A DNA stretch of 64,000 nt, from positions 165,189 through 229,188 of the IMG/VR virus record IMGVR_UViG_3300042691_055965, one strand, 5' to 3'. This DNA comes from a virus. The stretch's first letter is position 1. Every line of letters begins with the position of its first letter. Below, in pieces: positions 1 through 9,891 of the stretch. A model generated the notes under the pieces. The model had not been told where the DNA came from and did no database searches. It saw only the letters and a list, made by a program, of their open reading frames with translations. The position numbers and the translations under genes were made by a program.

Positions 1-708
1 ACAAATTTAATTGACAACAATGGAAAACCAATAACTGAACTATTTCTTACAATAGTAAACAGGGGTTATGCTGGTTGGTTCAATAAACCTGCACCAAACA
101 CAAATAAGGCAATAGATATTGGATGGGGATTTAACTTTCAAAAAAATAGTATAGATACTTGGTGGAATCACAATTCTTTGAATAATAAAGATAATATTAC
201 AACGGCATCTTATATTAATCAGGGGTATACTTTTTATTATAACAAATTTTTAAAGAAAGATGATGTCATAAAAGGTGATTTTTGTGAGTATAATGATTAT
301 GAACAAAAAGAATATGTTCTGTCACCAATATACCACAAATATTCAATAAATACAAATGTATTTTTTGACAATTCAACAAACGATTATCCATCAGGTTATG
401 TGTATCAACCACATAATAGTATTCCTATAAGGGTTTTTAGTGATTATGTAGAATCACAAAACGCAGAAAACGTGGCTAACGTTCCATTTTATTCGTATTT
501 TTCAGAAAAGACAAATCAATTTATTTGGAGAGATCTCTATAGTTATGGATATGTGGATAGTGAAAATTTGGGGTTAAACATACCGTTTACGAATGACGCT
601 CATTACCCTTTCAAAACTATAAACTTTTTGAATTACCCTGTTATTAGAGATGTGAACGCACCTACAACATCAGGGTATGAAGATCCAACAACTGACGATT
701 GTGAATAA
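1..708 (+). CDS. Phage structural protein, 5' end outside window
   Basis: The frame is open from the first base, so this is the last 235 codons of a longer gene whose start lies outside the window; the TTG at 178 is not a convincing start. The protein is rich in Asn, Tyr and aromatic residues, as expected of beta-rich virion proteins, and shows no motif I recognise. It heads a plus-strand run of tail genes, and the next gene begins inside its 3' end. The role as tail or baseplate component is inferred from context only. Confidence 0.7.
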   Translation, partial: TNLIDNNGKPITELFLTIVNRGYAGWFNKPAPNTNKAIDIGWGFNFQKNSIDTWWNHNSLNNKDNITTASYINQGYTFYYNKFLKKDDVIKGDFCEYNDYEQKEYVLSPIYHKYSINTNVFFDNSTNDYPSGYVYQPHNSIPIRVFSDYVESQNAENVANVPFYSYFSEKTNQFIWRDLYSYGYVDSENLGLNIPFTNDAHYPFKTINFLNYPVIRDVNAPTTSGYEDPTTDDCE

Positions 709-1564
709 TAATTATAGAAAAATAGTAACAATAAACGATGAATTTGTTAATATTCCATTAGAATTAACTTTTGATTTTGATGGTAGAAGTGAAGCAATTG
801 CTGAATATGAAAGTGAAGTTTTAAGGGAAATAATAAATCCACCACAGGATTTTGAAATAACAAGATTTGCACACCAAGACTATACCACAAACATTACTAT
901 TGGACAAAACAACCAAATCACAATACAACAACTAAGAACTTCAATTAATTATGAATTCTTTTTTTATGATTTTTTATCAGAAGTAAGTGCATCAACTACC
1001 AATAATTGGGCAATAGATTACCAAAACGCTTCTTTCACTGATAGTGAAATTTATTATTTTGCAAACAATTTTAAAGGAAGTTTTTTCAAATTAGATTTTT
1101 ATGACACTTACGAATCAGAAACACAAAGAATACTTCTTTCAGTAATAATTCCAACACAACAAGGACTAAAAGAACCTGGTTTGGTTGGACCAGTTTCTAA
1201 TCAAATTAGTGTGGAAGTAAAAAAACCTAAATTTGTTTTGGATTCACAAGGGGCAGATAAAGAAGGTTTTTATGTTTATTGGTTGAAAGATAAAAACTAT
1301 TTTCCACCTAATGAATTTTATGTAGGTGCAAAGTTTTTTAATGCTAAAAAGGGACAGTTTATAAGAATGATTAATGTTCCGCAATCAACATTTGTTGGTC
1401 CAAATGTTTTTAATGTTAACAAACAATTGAATTTTTACTACAAGTACATTTTAAATTATGATACGTATGAATATGCTGCGTATACTGAAACTGCAAATGG
1501 TACATTAAATAGAAGGGGGACTGTTTTTAATCCCATAAGATGGTATGAATATGTAAATCCGTAA
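677..1564 (+). CDS. Putative tail/baseplate structural protein
   Basis: The 295-aa protein has no recognised domain. ATG 677 overlaps the previous gene by 32 nt; an in-frame GTG at 701, close to the upstream stop, is an alternative start. The stop overlaps the next start (TAATG at 1562-1566), so the two are probably translationally coupled. The sequence is beta-rich and without signal peptide or membrane segment. The structural role is inferred from its place in the tail cluster. Confidence 0.65.
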   Translation: MKIQQLTIVNNNYRKIVTINDEFVNIPLELTFDFDGRSEAIAEYESEVLREIINPPQDFEITRFAHQDYTTNITIGQNNQITIQQLRTSINYEFFFYDFLSEVSASTTNNWAIDYQNASFTDSEIYYFANNFKGSFFKLDFYDTYESETQRILLSVIIPTQQGLKEPGLVGPVSNQISVEVKKPKFVLDSQGADKEGFYVYWLKDKNYFPPNEFYVGAKFFNAKKGQFIRMINVPQSTFVGPNVFNVNKQLNFYYKYILNYDTYEYAAYTETANGTLNRRGTVFNPIRWYEYVNP

Positions 1565-2646
1565 TGACACCTGAAAAAATAAATATTGTAATTTCACCTG
1601 AAGTTCTTTCTTCAGACATCGTTCAAGAAACATATAAAAATAACAATTTTGGTGTTTATGAAGGATTGTCCTACATTTTAAGTGGTGGGACGGGAAATAC
1701 TTCGTTATTGACGGGTTTGACTATTCCCGTATTACTTACCCAAAAAATAAATGACATCGGTTATTATTCACCATTTGAAGGTTTTTTGGATCAGATAGAC
1801 ACAGTGACAAATTTTATATATTCAGGTAATCCGATAAACCCATACAACGTTAAAATATTTAATTCATCATCTTATAATACATCGAGTTTTTTGAATAATT
1901 CGACATATAAAATTAATTGGGGTGACGGAAACGAAACTTCGGTTTTGGATATAACAAACAACTTACAAGAACACACATATAATACTGTTAGTCAAACATA
2001 CACAATAACACTAACACAAACAAATTCTTGGGGAATCACACAAGTTGAAAAAACAGTATCACTACCTTTTACTGGTGTTACAATAGATAATCAATTAGGT
2101 AATGTTACTTTCAATCAGTTAGGTGGAAATTGGTCAGCTACACCAATTAGTTACAATTATATATTCACGGGTGATTCTAATAACAATATAAACCAACAAG
2201 TTTCAAGTTATTATACACCTGTTCCTTTTTTAGTTTCAGGATATACCATTTCAAGTTTAAACCAATTAAGAAGGTACGGACCTCAATCATATACTGTTGG
2301 ATACATACAAACATTAGGTAATGGAAGTATTGGGTATGTGACTGAAATTAATAGTTCTTATACTGCCTATACAATTGATAATATATTATATTATGATTTA
2401 AGTAATGGGAAAACACTTTTTCTATTAAACTCTTCAGGATTTACGTCTAACGATATTGTGGTTTCTGGGTTAACCAAAAATGAATATCTATTGGATTTTG
2501 TTATGGATCCTGAAATACAAACAGACATTCTACTTGAACGTGGTAGATATTCTGCATTAGAATCTTTATTAAGATTGGGTGAAGTAGATAATATTGGAGA
2601 CATGGAAAGATATGGATATGGTTTTTTCCGAATTAATACAACTTAA
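1564..2646 (+). CDS. Virion protein with PKD-like domain
   Basis: The 360-aa protein contains a PKD-like (Ig-fold) segment at about residues 105-175: a WGDG motif, then HTY about 20 residues later, then alternating T/I/L strands ending in a Val-Ser-Leu-Pro segment. PKD domains mediate surface and carbohydrate interactions and recur in phage tail proteins. The start overlaps the upstream stop. The next gene follows after 36 nt that contain a TATTTATA motif. It is probably a tail or baseplate component; the exact position in the virion cannot be read from sequence. Confidence 0.65.
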   Translation: MTPEKINIVISPEVLSSDIVQETYKNNNFGVYEGLSYILSGGTGNTSLLTGLTIPVLLTQKINDIGYYSPFEGFLDQIDTVTNFIYSGNPINPYNVKIFNSSSYNTSSFLNNSTYKINWGDGNETSVLDITNNLQEHTYNTVSQTYTITLTQTNSWGITQVEKTVSLPFTGVTIDNQLGNVTFNQLGGNWSATPISYNYIFTGDSNNNINQQVSSYYTPVPFLVSGYTISSLNQLRRYGPQSYTVGYIQTLGNGSIGYVTEINSSYTAYTIDNILYYDLSNGKTLFLLNSSGFTSNDIVVSGLTKNEYLLDFVMDPEIQTDILLERGRYSALESLLRLGEVDNIGDMERYGYGFFRINTT

Positions 2647-2661
2647 AAAAACCACATAAAC

Positions 2662-2669
2662 TATTTATA
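2662..2669 (+). promoter_or_regulatory. TATTTATA late-type motif
   Basis: The motif lies 21 nt (first base to first base) before ATG 2683 of a tail gene. See the finding on this recurrent motif. Confidence 0.45.
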
Positions 2670-2682
2670 AAATAAAACAATA

Positions 2683-3591
2683 ATGGCACTTGGAGCTTAT
2701 GGTATAGTTAGACCGGCAGATGTTTCACCACAGGACGTTGAAATAATTTTGCATTACACACCATCAAGGGATGTAACTACAAATTTCGTATTAAAAAAAT
2801 TAAATGCAGCAAATATCTTAACACCATATTTTCACAATTCAAATACAGGAGGTAATGCAAATGTTGAAATCTTAGGTGGTTTATACAACTTAAGATTACC
2901 TGCTAGTGAATTCACAAATGTTGGAATTTATACCTTGTATATTCGTCCCGCAGAAATCAGAACATCGATTACGGATTGTGGTGTGTTATCGGCACTTCCA
3001 AACGTAAAAGGAATTATCATAGATGTTAATGATGTTCCACAACAGTTCAGAAATAAATTTGTCAACCAAGGTTTAGTAGGTTTTAGAATAGAGTACTTAA
3101 ATTCAGATGGAACAAAAATTCCTAATTTTTATAGAATCGTAACGTCTGCATTCTTTTGTGAACCTGTAATTTCGGATCAAACTAACACGTCACAGAAGGC
3201 TATAAGATACCGATATGTTGAAGGAAACAGTGATTTAATATTTTTAACACTTTCGCCTAGTTCATCACCAACAAACAAACCAAATGCGACACCATTTATT
3301 GGACAACCAAATCAAAATATTATAATTACAAATACATTTTTTAATCCAGTGACTATGGAGGTTCAAATTGCTAATTATGATATAGACACATTGGCGATTG
3401 CTTTGTATGGTAACCAAACTAAAAGTATTGATGATGGGATTTATACATTATACGACACTGCTGGAAATATATACAAACAATACAACTTATTTGAAGTTAG
3501 GGATAACTTTAATGAACTACTTTATGAAGTTAGACAAGATAGAGGTGCTAACATTGATTTTAGTAAAAACTTTACAAATATTATTAGTTAA
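2683..3591 (+). CDS. Tail/baseplate structural protein
   Basis: The 302-aa protein has no named domain that I can assign. The N-terminus (GAYGIVRPADVSP) and the mixture of short beta strands resemble structural proteins that sit beside the large baseplate protein in other T4-type phages of Bacteroidota. The stop overlaps the next ATG by one base (TAATGG at 3589-3594). A short overlapping frame at 3398-3604 is a shadow. Confidence 0.6.
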   Translation: MALGAYGIVRPADVSPQDVEIILHYTPSRDVTTNFVLKKLNAANILTPYFHNSNTGGNANVEILGGLYNLRLPASEFTNVGIYTLYIRPAEIRTSITDCGVLSALPNVKGIIIDVNDVPQQFRNKFVNQGLVGFRIEYLNSDGTKIPNFYRIVTSAFFCEPVISDQTNTSQKAIRYRYVEGNSDLIFLTLSPSSSPTNKPNATPFIGQPNQNIIITNTFFNPVTMEVQIANYDIDTLAIALYGNQTKSIDDGIYTLYDTAGNIYKQYNLFEVRDNFNELLYEVRQDRGANIDFSKNFTNIIS

Positions 3592-6572
3592 TGGCTCAAA
3601 ATAAATTCATATGTCCAAAACCCGCACCAGTTGGTTCAGGAACTTTTTCTGATGATTTAGTTGGATTTCAAGTGGTTGCTGGTGGAGGGTTGACGCAAGG
3701 AAACTTTCAGTATACTACGGCAGTTTTTGACAAGGTTAATCGAAGTTTTGGGACTGGAATTTTTTCAGAACCGTTCAACTTAGAAAACCTGAACATAGGG
3801 ACAATAGAAGAAACGAAGTTATTAATAAAAAAAAATTTTAGTGTTTATCCTAACTTTGATTTATCACAAATAACAAGTTTTTCTTTATATGGTTCACTTC
3901 AAAAAAGAATTTCAGCATCGGTAACAAAAATAATTAATTTTTTTCCTGCAGCAATTCAAATCGATCAACAAAACTATAGTTTAAATACTGGTTACACCGC
4001 TTTTAATATAGTTTATGATGGGGTAGCAGATGAAACGTCATTTGAAGTTGACGTACAGTTTTTTAAAAATCCATTCGATATTGATTACAGTATAAACGCT
4101 GCACAAAATATATCCACAAGACCTTTTAAAATTAGTGATTTTAGAAACCTTACAAAAAACTACGAAGGGTATTCATTATACACTACAGATTTAACAACAG
4201 AATATCAAATTTTAGATTTTGTTCCAACACAAACATTAACTGCTGGAACAATTCCTATTATTGTTAAGGGTAAACCATTTTCATCAACAACCACAACCCA
4301 AACGTTAATATTGAAACCAAATAACTTGAACACTGAAAAAATATTTCAAGATGCGTTTGATGAAGTTGAAGATTATTTGTTAAATAGGAATGGGTTTCCT
4401 AAATATAGTGCGAAATTCAAATATCCTGACTACGATAGTAATGGGAACTATATTATGATTAATAATATTGTTACATGGAAGTTAGATGGTGTTTGGAACT
4501 TGGATATTGTCACATCGAATTTTGACAATTATTTAACAACACTTCAAGATATTTCAGAAAGGTTAGATCAGTTTAAAACCAATTTGATAAGTAGGTTTTT
4601 AACTTCAGGTAGTTTGAAAGAATTTGATACTCCCGATCAAAGATTGGAAAAAGTCCTTCAAATTTATGGTAGAAGTTTTGATGAAACAAAAAAGTTTATT
4701 GATTCTTTAAGTAATATTACATCAGTAAATTATATTGTTGGAAACGATATTCCATCACAATTGTTAAGTAATTTAGCGAAAACATTAGGATGGAACACCG
4801 ACATTTCACCAATAACTAATGAAAAGTTATTGGAGTCAATTTTTACAACAACAAATGATGTAATTTATCCTGGACAATCTAAAGAACAAACACCCGCAGA
4901 ATTAAATTATCAGTATTATAGAAACTTAATTTTAAATTCTGCTTTTTTATTCAAATCTAAAGGAACGAGAAAATCAATTGAATACATTCTAAGGATGGTA
5001 GGTGCGCCTGAAGCATTAATTGAATTCAATGAATATATTTACATTGCTGATCAGAAAATTTCAACGGATGAATTTTTCGAAGAATACATTACAATATCGG
5101 GTGGTACTAAATATGTTGAAACACCTGCACTTTTATCAAATAATACTTTTAAAATATGGGGAGTTCAATATACTGCATTTACAACAAATGGGCAAATTTT
5201 CAATGTAAATACAGATTTACCTGACTACCCAATAGATACTGATACTGGTTTCCCTCAAAGAGCTGTTTACACTGATGATTATTTCTTTCAAAAAGGGTCA
5301 GGGTGGTTTGAAGTGACACCTGAACACCGTTCACCTGAAGAAATAAGTTATTCTACATCTGATTTAAATTCACAAATACCTGTCATAAATTCTGTCCTTA
5401 CACCATTTACCTATGGAAAAGAATATTTAGATAGGTATCGGTCTTTTCCATTTATGGATTTAGGATTCAACATTACAAAAGTAATTGATAACAAGAAAAG
5501 TTGGGTAACAAATCAAGTTGGTTTACGAAAAAATCTTCAAGATTTAGCGGCTACAAATTATATAATTGAAGATGATAGACTTGCAATAAATGTTAAAAAC
5601 ATGGAAGTTTATTTGAATATGGGACAAGGTATAACGTATGACATTTGGAATATGTCTTCCACATATGGTTATCCAATACCAAACAGTGGGTTTACTTCAC
5701 CATATCCATCACCAGGAAATATCGATTGGACATACATTGATCCTAAACCGAATCAAAAAACATTTTTTGAATTTGCTCAAAATTTCTTTAATAATTTCAT
5801 TAATGTAAGAAATAGACAATATATATCCGATGGTAAAACAGGCGGATACCCAACACTACAGTCAATATTTTGGAAATACATCAACAGTGATCAGTCGTTG
5901 AATATTCCAAACAACGAATTCACATATCAAAAAATGATTGATTTTACTTTGAGTTTGGGTGACTATTGGGTTAGATTAGTTGAACAATTTGTTCCGGCAA
6001 CCACTTTGTGGAATACTGGACAAAAAATGGATAACTCTATTTTTCACAGACAAAAATATGTTTGGAGACGACAAAGAGGGTGTACCGTCACACCTCTTGT
6101 TGTTCCATGTTTTCCATGTACATATAATGGTGAACCATACACATATGATTGCATCGATCAAACTACTACTTGTGAATTACCATTATTCGATCCAATAGAC
6201 GTGTTGACAGAAAGTACTTTACAAGTTACCAATAATCTAACAAATTGTAATTTCAATAACTTGGAATCCAATTGGTATGTTATAGTATCATTAACGAATT
6301 TGGTTACTAATCAAGAAGATATTTTAATTAATGAATATTTTTATACAGGATATGGTCCGAATGCTATAGATAATATAAACGGTAACCCATTGACATACTT
6401 TGATGTTATAAATGCAATAGACAATAAACTACAGTATTTATATCAATACGGATTGAATTACTATTTTAGTGGTGGTTCACTAATAATTAGTAATTCTTCT
6501 TGTTATGCGGATTTCACGGATAAACTACTAAATCTAAAAATAGGTTTGGACATTAATATTGTTTGTGCATAA
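3591..6572 (+). CDS. Large baseplate/tail protein
   Basis: The 993-aa protein has, around residues 440-480, a block reading FKSKGTRKSIEYILR followed by MVGAPE. This resembles the segment of P2 gpI-type tail proteins, which join the baseplate to the tail. Residues 230-400 hold helical segments with regular Leu and Glu. The C-terminal 150 residues carry a Cys-rich patch (CFPCTYNGEPYTYDC) and end in a separate beta-rich module. Size and position just before the fibre genes suggest a baseplate wedge or fibre-attachment protein. Family assignment is by partial motif only. Confidence 0.6.
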   Translation: MAQNKFICPKPAPVGSGTFSDDLVGFQVVAGGGLTQGNFQYTTAVFDKVNRSFGTGIFSEPFNLENLNIGTIEETKLLIKKNFSVYPNFDLSQITSFSLYGSLQKRISASVTKIINFFPAAIQIDQQNYSLNTGYTAFNIVYDGVADETSFEVDVQFFKNPFDIDYSINAAQNISTRPFKISDFRNLTKNYEGYSLYTTDLTTEYQILDFVPTQTLTAGTIPIIVKGKPFSSTTTTQTLILKPNNLNTEKIFQDAFDEVEDYLLNRNGFPKYSAKFKYPDYDSNGNYIMINNIVTWKLDGVWNLDIVTSNFDNYLTTLQDISERLDQFKTNLISRFLTSGSLKEFDTPDQRLEKVLQIYGRSFDETKKFIDSLSNITSVNYIVGNDIPSQLLSNLAKTLGWNTDISPITNEKLLESIFTTTNDVIYPGQSKEQTPAELNYQYYRNLILNSAFLFKSKGTRKSIEYILRMVGAPEALIEFNEYIYIADQKISTDEFFEEYITISGGTKYVETPALLSNNTFKIWGVQYTAFTTNGQIFNVNTDLPDYPIDTDTGFPQRAVYTDDYFFQKGSGWFEVTPEHRSPEEISYSTSDLNSQIPVINSVLTPFTYGKEYLDRYRSFPFMDLGFNITKVIDNKKSWVTNQVGLRKNLQDLAATNYIIEDDRLAINVKNMEVYLNMGQGITYDIWNMSSTYGYPIPNSGFTSPYPSPGNIDWTYIDPKPNQKTFFEFAQNFFNNFINVRNRQYISDGKTGGYPTLQSIFWKYINSDQSLNIPNNEFTYQKMIDFTLSLGDYWVRLVEQFVPATTLWNTGQKMDNSIFHRQKYVWRRQRGCTVTPLVVPCFPCTYNGEPYTYDCIDQTTTCELPLFDPIDVLTESTLQVTNNLTNCNFNNLESNWYVIVSLTNLVTNQEDILINEYFYTGYGPNAIDNINGNPLTYFDVINAIDNKLQYLYQYGLNYYFSGGSLIISNSSCYADFTDKLLNLKIGLDINIVCA

Positions 6573-9268
6573 TGGCTTGTATTTCGGGATTTACACTTGG
6601 TGGTTATTATAGTTATGTAGATTGTTGTGGTTTGGTTCAGGCGGGGGTTTCACCTGGACTTGAAAATGTTTGTGTAAGTGCATCAACTTCAGGAACATCA
6701 ATTGGGGTTTTACTTGATAGCGGTTCAACCTGTACGCAAAACTGTAATCAAGGACCTTTAAGTTATGTGTTTACTGTAACTGGGGTTTGTGGTAACCCAT
6801 CAGGGACTGTAACTATTCAATCTTTTGGTGGTATACCTCCGTATACTATTGATAATATTACTCCTGGAAGTTTATCAGCACAAACAAGTTCATCAGATAT
6901 CACTTTTACTGGTTTAACAGGTGGTACTTATGTCTTTAGATTAAATGACTCATTAGGTATACAAAATAATGAAATTTTATTTAATGTAGAAATTTCTGAT
7001 TGTTTTGTTGCGACAATAAATAATACAGATGGAACAACTTGTGGTAGCCAAAATGGTAGTTTTTCTATAGATGTAACTTCTACTGCCGCACCATATAATA
7101 TAGTTCTTTATAAAAATAATGCAATATTTTCGACATTTTTAACAAACACGGTTCCTTATAATGTTACATCATTAGATGAAGGAATATATTATGCAACTGT
7201 TTTTGATTATGGTATGGTAAGTGCCGTGACGGATAATGTTGTTATAAACCCAAGTAGTGGAACTACATTTGGTATATGGAAAGTTAATACATCTAACTGT
7301 GTACCTAATTCAGGAAAACTTGCGGTTACTGGATTGACAGGTAATGGACCTTATAGTTTTTTATGGTCTAATGGTGAAACAACACAAATTATTACTGGAC
7401 TTACTGTCGGAACTTACACAGTTACTGTCACTGATTTTTATGGTTGCGAAACTGTTGCGTCTGAAACGGTTGGTGTTGCTAATCCTTTAGGTGTAGGTTT
7501 AATTACTTCAGTTAACCCGTCTTGTTTTGATTCAAATGGTTCGATTACTGTTCAACTTACAGGAGGAACCGCTCCTTATACGATATCCGCTAATACAGGA
7601 TATCAAACTTTTACCTTAAGTGATACATTTACCGTACCAAATTTACCTACAGGTCCCTATAACATTTTGGTTAAAGATGCAAATCTTTGTCCTTTATTAG
7701 TAAACGCTTCTTTGACAACCGTAAATGGTTTTGACATTATAAGTACAAACATTACAAATACAACGTGTAATGGTAATGACGGTGAAGTGAATATTGTTTT
7801 AACTGGAATACCTCCATTCTTATTTCAATTAACAGCGCTTACAAACAATTCGATATCAACGCAATTTTCTTCAAATTTAAACACTACATTTAGTAATTTA
7901 AATTCGGGAAATTATTTATTGTCCATTTCAGGGCAATCAAGTGGATGTGAATTTATACAACCAATAACTATTCAAAATCAACAGAATTTCCAAGTTACAG
8001 CAACGACAATTGATAGTTCATGTGGAAGTGCTTCTGGATCGGTTATTATAGAAGTCGGAACAGGGTACACGTCACCTCTTGATTATTACCTTATTGACAA
8101 TCAAAATACTCAATCTATAATCGATTATCCTTTTTCATCTTTTACCTTCACATCTATTCTACCTGGAAATTATACAGTCCAAGTAGTTGATGGTAATAAC
8201 TGTACCGTATCAATTCCTGTCACAGTAGGTGCTGGTTCAAATTTTGTCAGTAACGTGATTACAACAAACTGTGTTTCAGGACAAGATGGTATTGCTCAAG
8301 TCGTCATATATGATGGGGTGCCGCCTTTTACTTATAGTTGGCAAGGAGTATTATCCGCTCAAACAGGTTCTACTGTTACAAATTTAAGTGGTGGTACTTA
8401 CACTGTTTCGGTTACAGATGCTAGTGGATGTACAAACTTTCATAATTTTACAATAGTATGTGGTTTCAATAGTTATAGTGGGTCGACAACATATCTTATA
8501 TGTGAAAGAGATTTTATCACAACAAGTGGAACTAAAAGAGGAATACCGGAAATGGTAAGTGAAGGTTTCTTGGATTTAACGACAGGGTACACTAATTGTA
8601 TTTTAAATTCAGCGTCCGTGACTTGTCAAATTACATTGAACGGAAGTGCGTTTACACAAACAATAGTTTTTTGGAATGACGCATCATGGCAAAGTGCAAT
8701 AGAAACAATATTAGGTAGTATTCCTGAAATAGGACAGTACGAAGTTAATTTATTAAATAATACTTTATATATAGAGTCAAATTGTCAGGGAGGAATTGAT
8801 CCATTAGGTGAAACTGATTTTACATTAGAATTGGTTGTAGATTATGACATTAGTTGTGCTGAAATTGCACCTACACCGACACCTACACCTACGCCAACAC
8901 CTACGCCAACACCTACACCTACGCCAACACCTACACCAACACCTTCGCCAACGCCTACTTATACATCAACAACGTGGTATTCTAATTCTGTTGTGTTTAG
9001 TACTGCAAACGCAACAAATCATTGTTTAACATTCCCTGATGATTGTAATGTGAATTTTTATACAAGTTCAGTGAGTTTAAATGTTGGTGATATTTTATAT
9101 GATGATCCATTACTGACTAATGATTCTGGAAATGTTGCGGTAAATTATGGACCATTTGGTGGTGGTTGGGGATGGATATATCTAACAGATACCTGTCCTA
9201 TATCAAGTACAATTTACCTCGTACAATTAAGAAGTAATGGTGAAATATTAGACATACAAACTTGTTAA
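6572..9268 (+). CDS. Tail fibre/adhesin with SprB-type repeats and Pro-Thr linker
   Basis: The 898-aa protein starts at ATG 6572 (MACISG), overlapping the upstream stop; an in-frame TTG at 6563 is less likely. It holds about seven tandem repeats of 70-90 residues with the SprB signature: a Cys near the start, a G-G/T-x-PPY/PFT block, and a GTYTVTVTDxxGC-like end. SprB repeats occur in the gliding adhesin of flavobacteria. A (Pro-Thr)n linker at about residues 766-796 leads to a C-terminal domain of about 100 residues, which is paralogous to the C-terminus of the gene ending at 15657. It is probably a receptor-binding fibre. Confidence 0.75.
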   Translation: MACISGFTLGGYYSYVDCCGLVQAGVSPGLENVCVSASTSGTSIGVLLDSGSTCTQNCNQGPLSYVFTVTGVCGNPSGTVTIQSFGGIPPYTIDNITPGSLSAQTSSSDITFTGLTGGTYVFRLNDSLGIQNNEILFNVEISDCFVATINNTDGTTCGSQNGSFSIDVTSTAAPYNIVLYKNNAIFSTFLTNTVPYNVTSLDEGIYYATVFDYGMVSAVTDNVVINPSSGTTFGIWKVNTSNCVPNSGKLAVTGLTGNGPYSFLWSNGETTQIITGLTVGTYTVTVTDFYGCETVASETVGVANPLGVGLITSVNPSCFDSNGSITVQLTGGTAPYTISANTGYQTFTLSDTFTVPNLPTGPYNILVKDANLCPLLVNASLTTVNGFDIISTNITNTTCNGNDGEVNIVLTGIPPFLFQLTALTNNSISTQFSSNLNTTFSNLNSGNYLLSISGQSSGCEFIQPITIQNQQNFQVTATTIDSSCGSASGSVIIEVGTGYTSPLDYYLIDNQNTQSIIDYPFSSFTFTSILPGNYTVQVVDGNNCTVSIPVTVGAGSNFVSNVITTNCVSGQDGIAQVVIYDGVPPFTYSWQGVLSAQTGSTVTNLSGGTYTVSVTDASGCTNFHNFTIVCGFNSYSGSTTYLICERDFITTSGTKRGIPEMVSEGFLDLTTGYTNCILNSASVTCQITLNGSAFTQTIVFWNDASWQSAIETILGSIPEIGQYEVNLLNNTLYIESNCQGGIDPLGETDFTLELVVDYDISCAEIAPTPTPTPTPTPTPTPTPTPTPTPTPSPTPTYTSTTWYSNSVVFSTANATNHCLTFPDDCNVNFYTSSVSLNVGDILYDDPLLTNDSGNVAVNYGPFGGGWGWIYLTDTCPISSTIYLVQLRSNGEILDIQTC
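8870..8959 (+). repeat. Pro-Thr coding hexanucleotide tract
   Basis: CCTACA/CCAACA-type units code for about 15 Pro-Thr pairs with one Pro-Ser. The unit length of 6 nt means gain or loss of units keeps the frame. Near-identical tracts occur at 14611-14769 and 15061-15138. Confidence 0.9.
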
Positions 9269-9269
9269 G

Positions 9270-9557
9270 ATGCCATATTCTATAGACATAACTTCTATGA
9301 GTGGTGGGTCAGCACCTGTCAGTTATTTCATTTGTGATGAAAATGGTAATAATTGTTCTTTTCTAGGTAATACTACAGGTGTTTATATATTACCCGCATT
9401 CTATCAACCTGCAACGACATTAATTGTTCAAGCAATAGACGGTAATAGTTGTTTATTATTTCAAGTAATAGTTTGTGCAGGACCTGAAACATTTTTACTT
9501 ACAACTGAAGATGGTTTTGTTCTTACAACAGAAGACGGTGACGGAATTTTATTCTAA
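9270..9557 (+). CDS. Small fibre-associated protein, paralogue A1
   Basis: The 95-aa protein starts one base after the fibre gene. It reads as a compact beta domain with an ICDENGNNC-like hairpin and a hydrophobic ..IVCAG strand, followed by a tail in which a short segment (LTTEDGxxL) is duplicated. The core aligns by eye with the 94-aa product at 9579 and the 99-aa product at 15659. It may be a fibre tip, chaperone or decoration protein. The function is unknown. Confidence 0.65.
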   Translation: MPYSIDITSMSGGSAPVSYFICDENGNNCSFLGNTTGVYILPAFYQPATTLIVQAIDGNSCLLFQVIVCAGPETFLLTTEDGFVLTTEDGDGILF

Positions 9558-9566
9558 ATTTTATCA

Positions 9567-9574
9567 TATTTATA
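9567..9574 (+). promoter_or_regulatory. TATTTATA late-type motif
   Basis: It lies 12 nt before ATG 9579, the most common spacing of this motif in the window. Confidence 0.5.
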
Positions 9575-9578
9575 TTAT

Positions 9579-9863
9579 ATGATAATTCAAATCACAGGAG
9601 TAACAAGTGGAACGTCGCCTTATGATGTCTACATTTGTGATCCAACAAATACAGGGTGTTTTTTGGTATCAGGGAGTACAGCGATACCACCAACTGTAAC
9701 TATTGATAGTGATTTATTTTTTCCTTATGAAAATATTGTCTATGTCAAGTTGATTGATGTTTTTGGTTGCACGTTAACAGAAACGGTTGTTTGTGGTGGA
9801 AAAATTTTCCAAGACGATTTTGGTTTTGCATTTATGGATGATACTTATTTTGTGTTTCAATAA
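9579..9863 (+). CDS. Small fibre-associated protein, paralogue A2
   Basis: The 94-aa protein shares its layout with 9270-9557 and especially with 15659-15958. The core is VYICDPTNTGC-like, followed by a ...DxFGC strand and a C-terminal FQDDFGFAFMDDTYFVFQ segment that matches FQDGDPFIFMDGTTYEFQ of the later copy. The repeated occurrence next to PT-linker fibre genes suggests that it is a subunit or assembly factor of those fibres. Confidence 0.65.
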   Translation: MIIQITGVTSGTSPYDVYICDPTNTGCFLVSGSTAIPPTVTIDSDLFFPYENIVYVKLIDVFGCTLTETVVCGGKIFQDDFGFAFMDDTYFVFQ

Positions 9864-9876
9864 ACTATTTTGATAC

Positions 9877-9884
9877 TATTTATA
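9877..9884 (+). promoter_or_regulatory. TATTTATA late-type motif
   Basis: It lies 15 nt before ATG 9892. Confidence 0.45.
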
Positions 9885-9891
9885 AAATAAA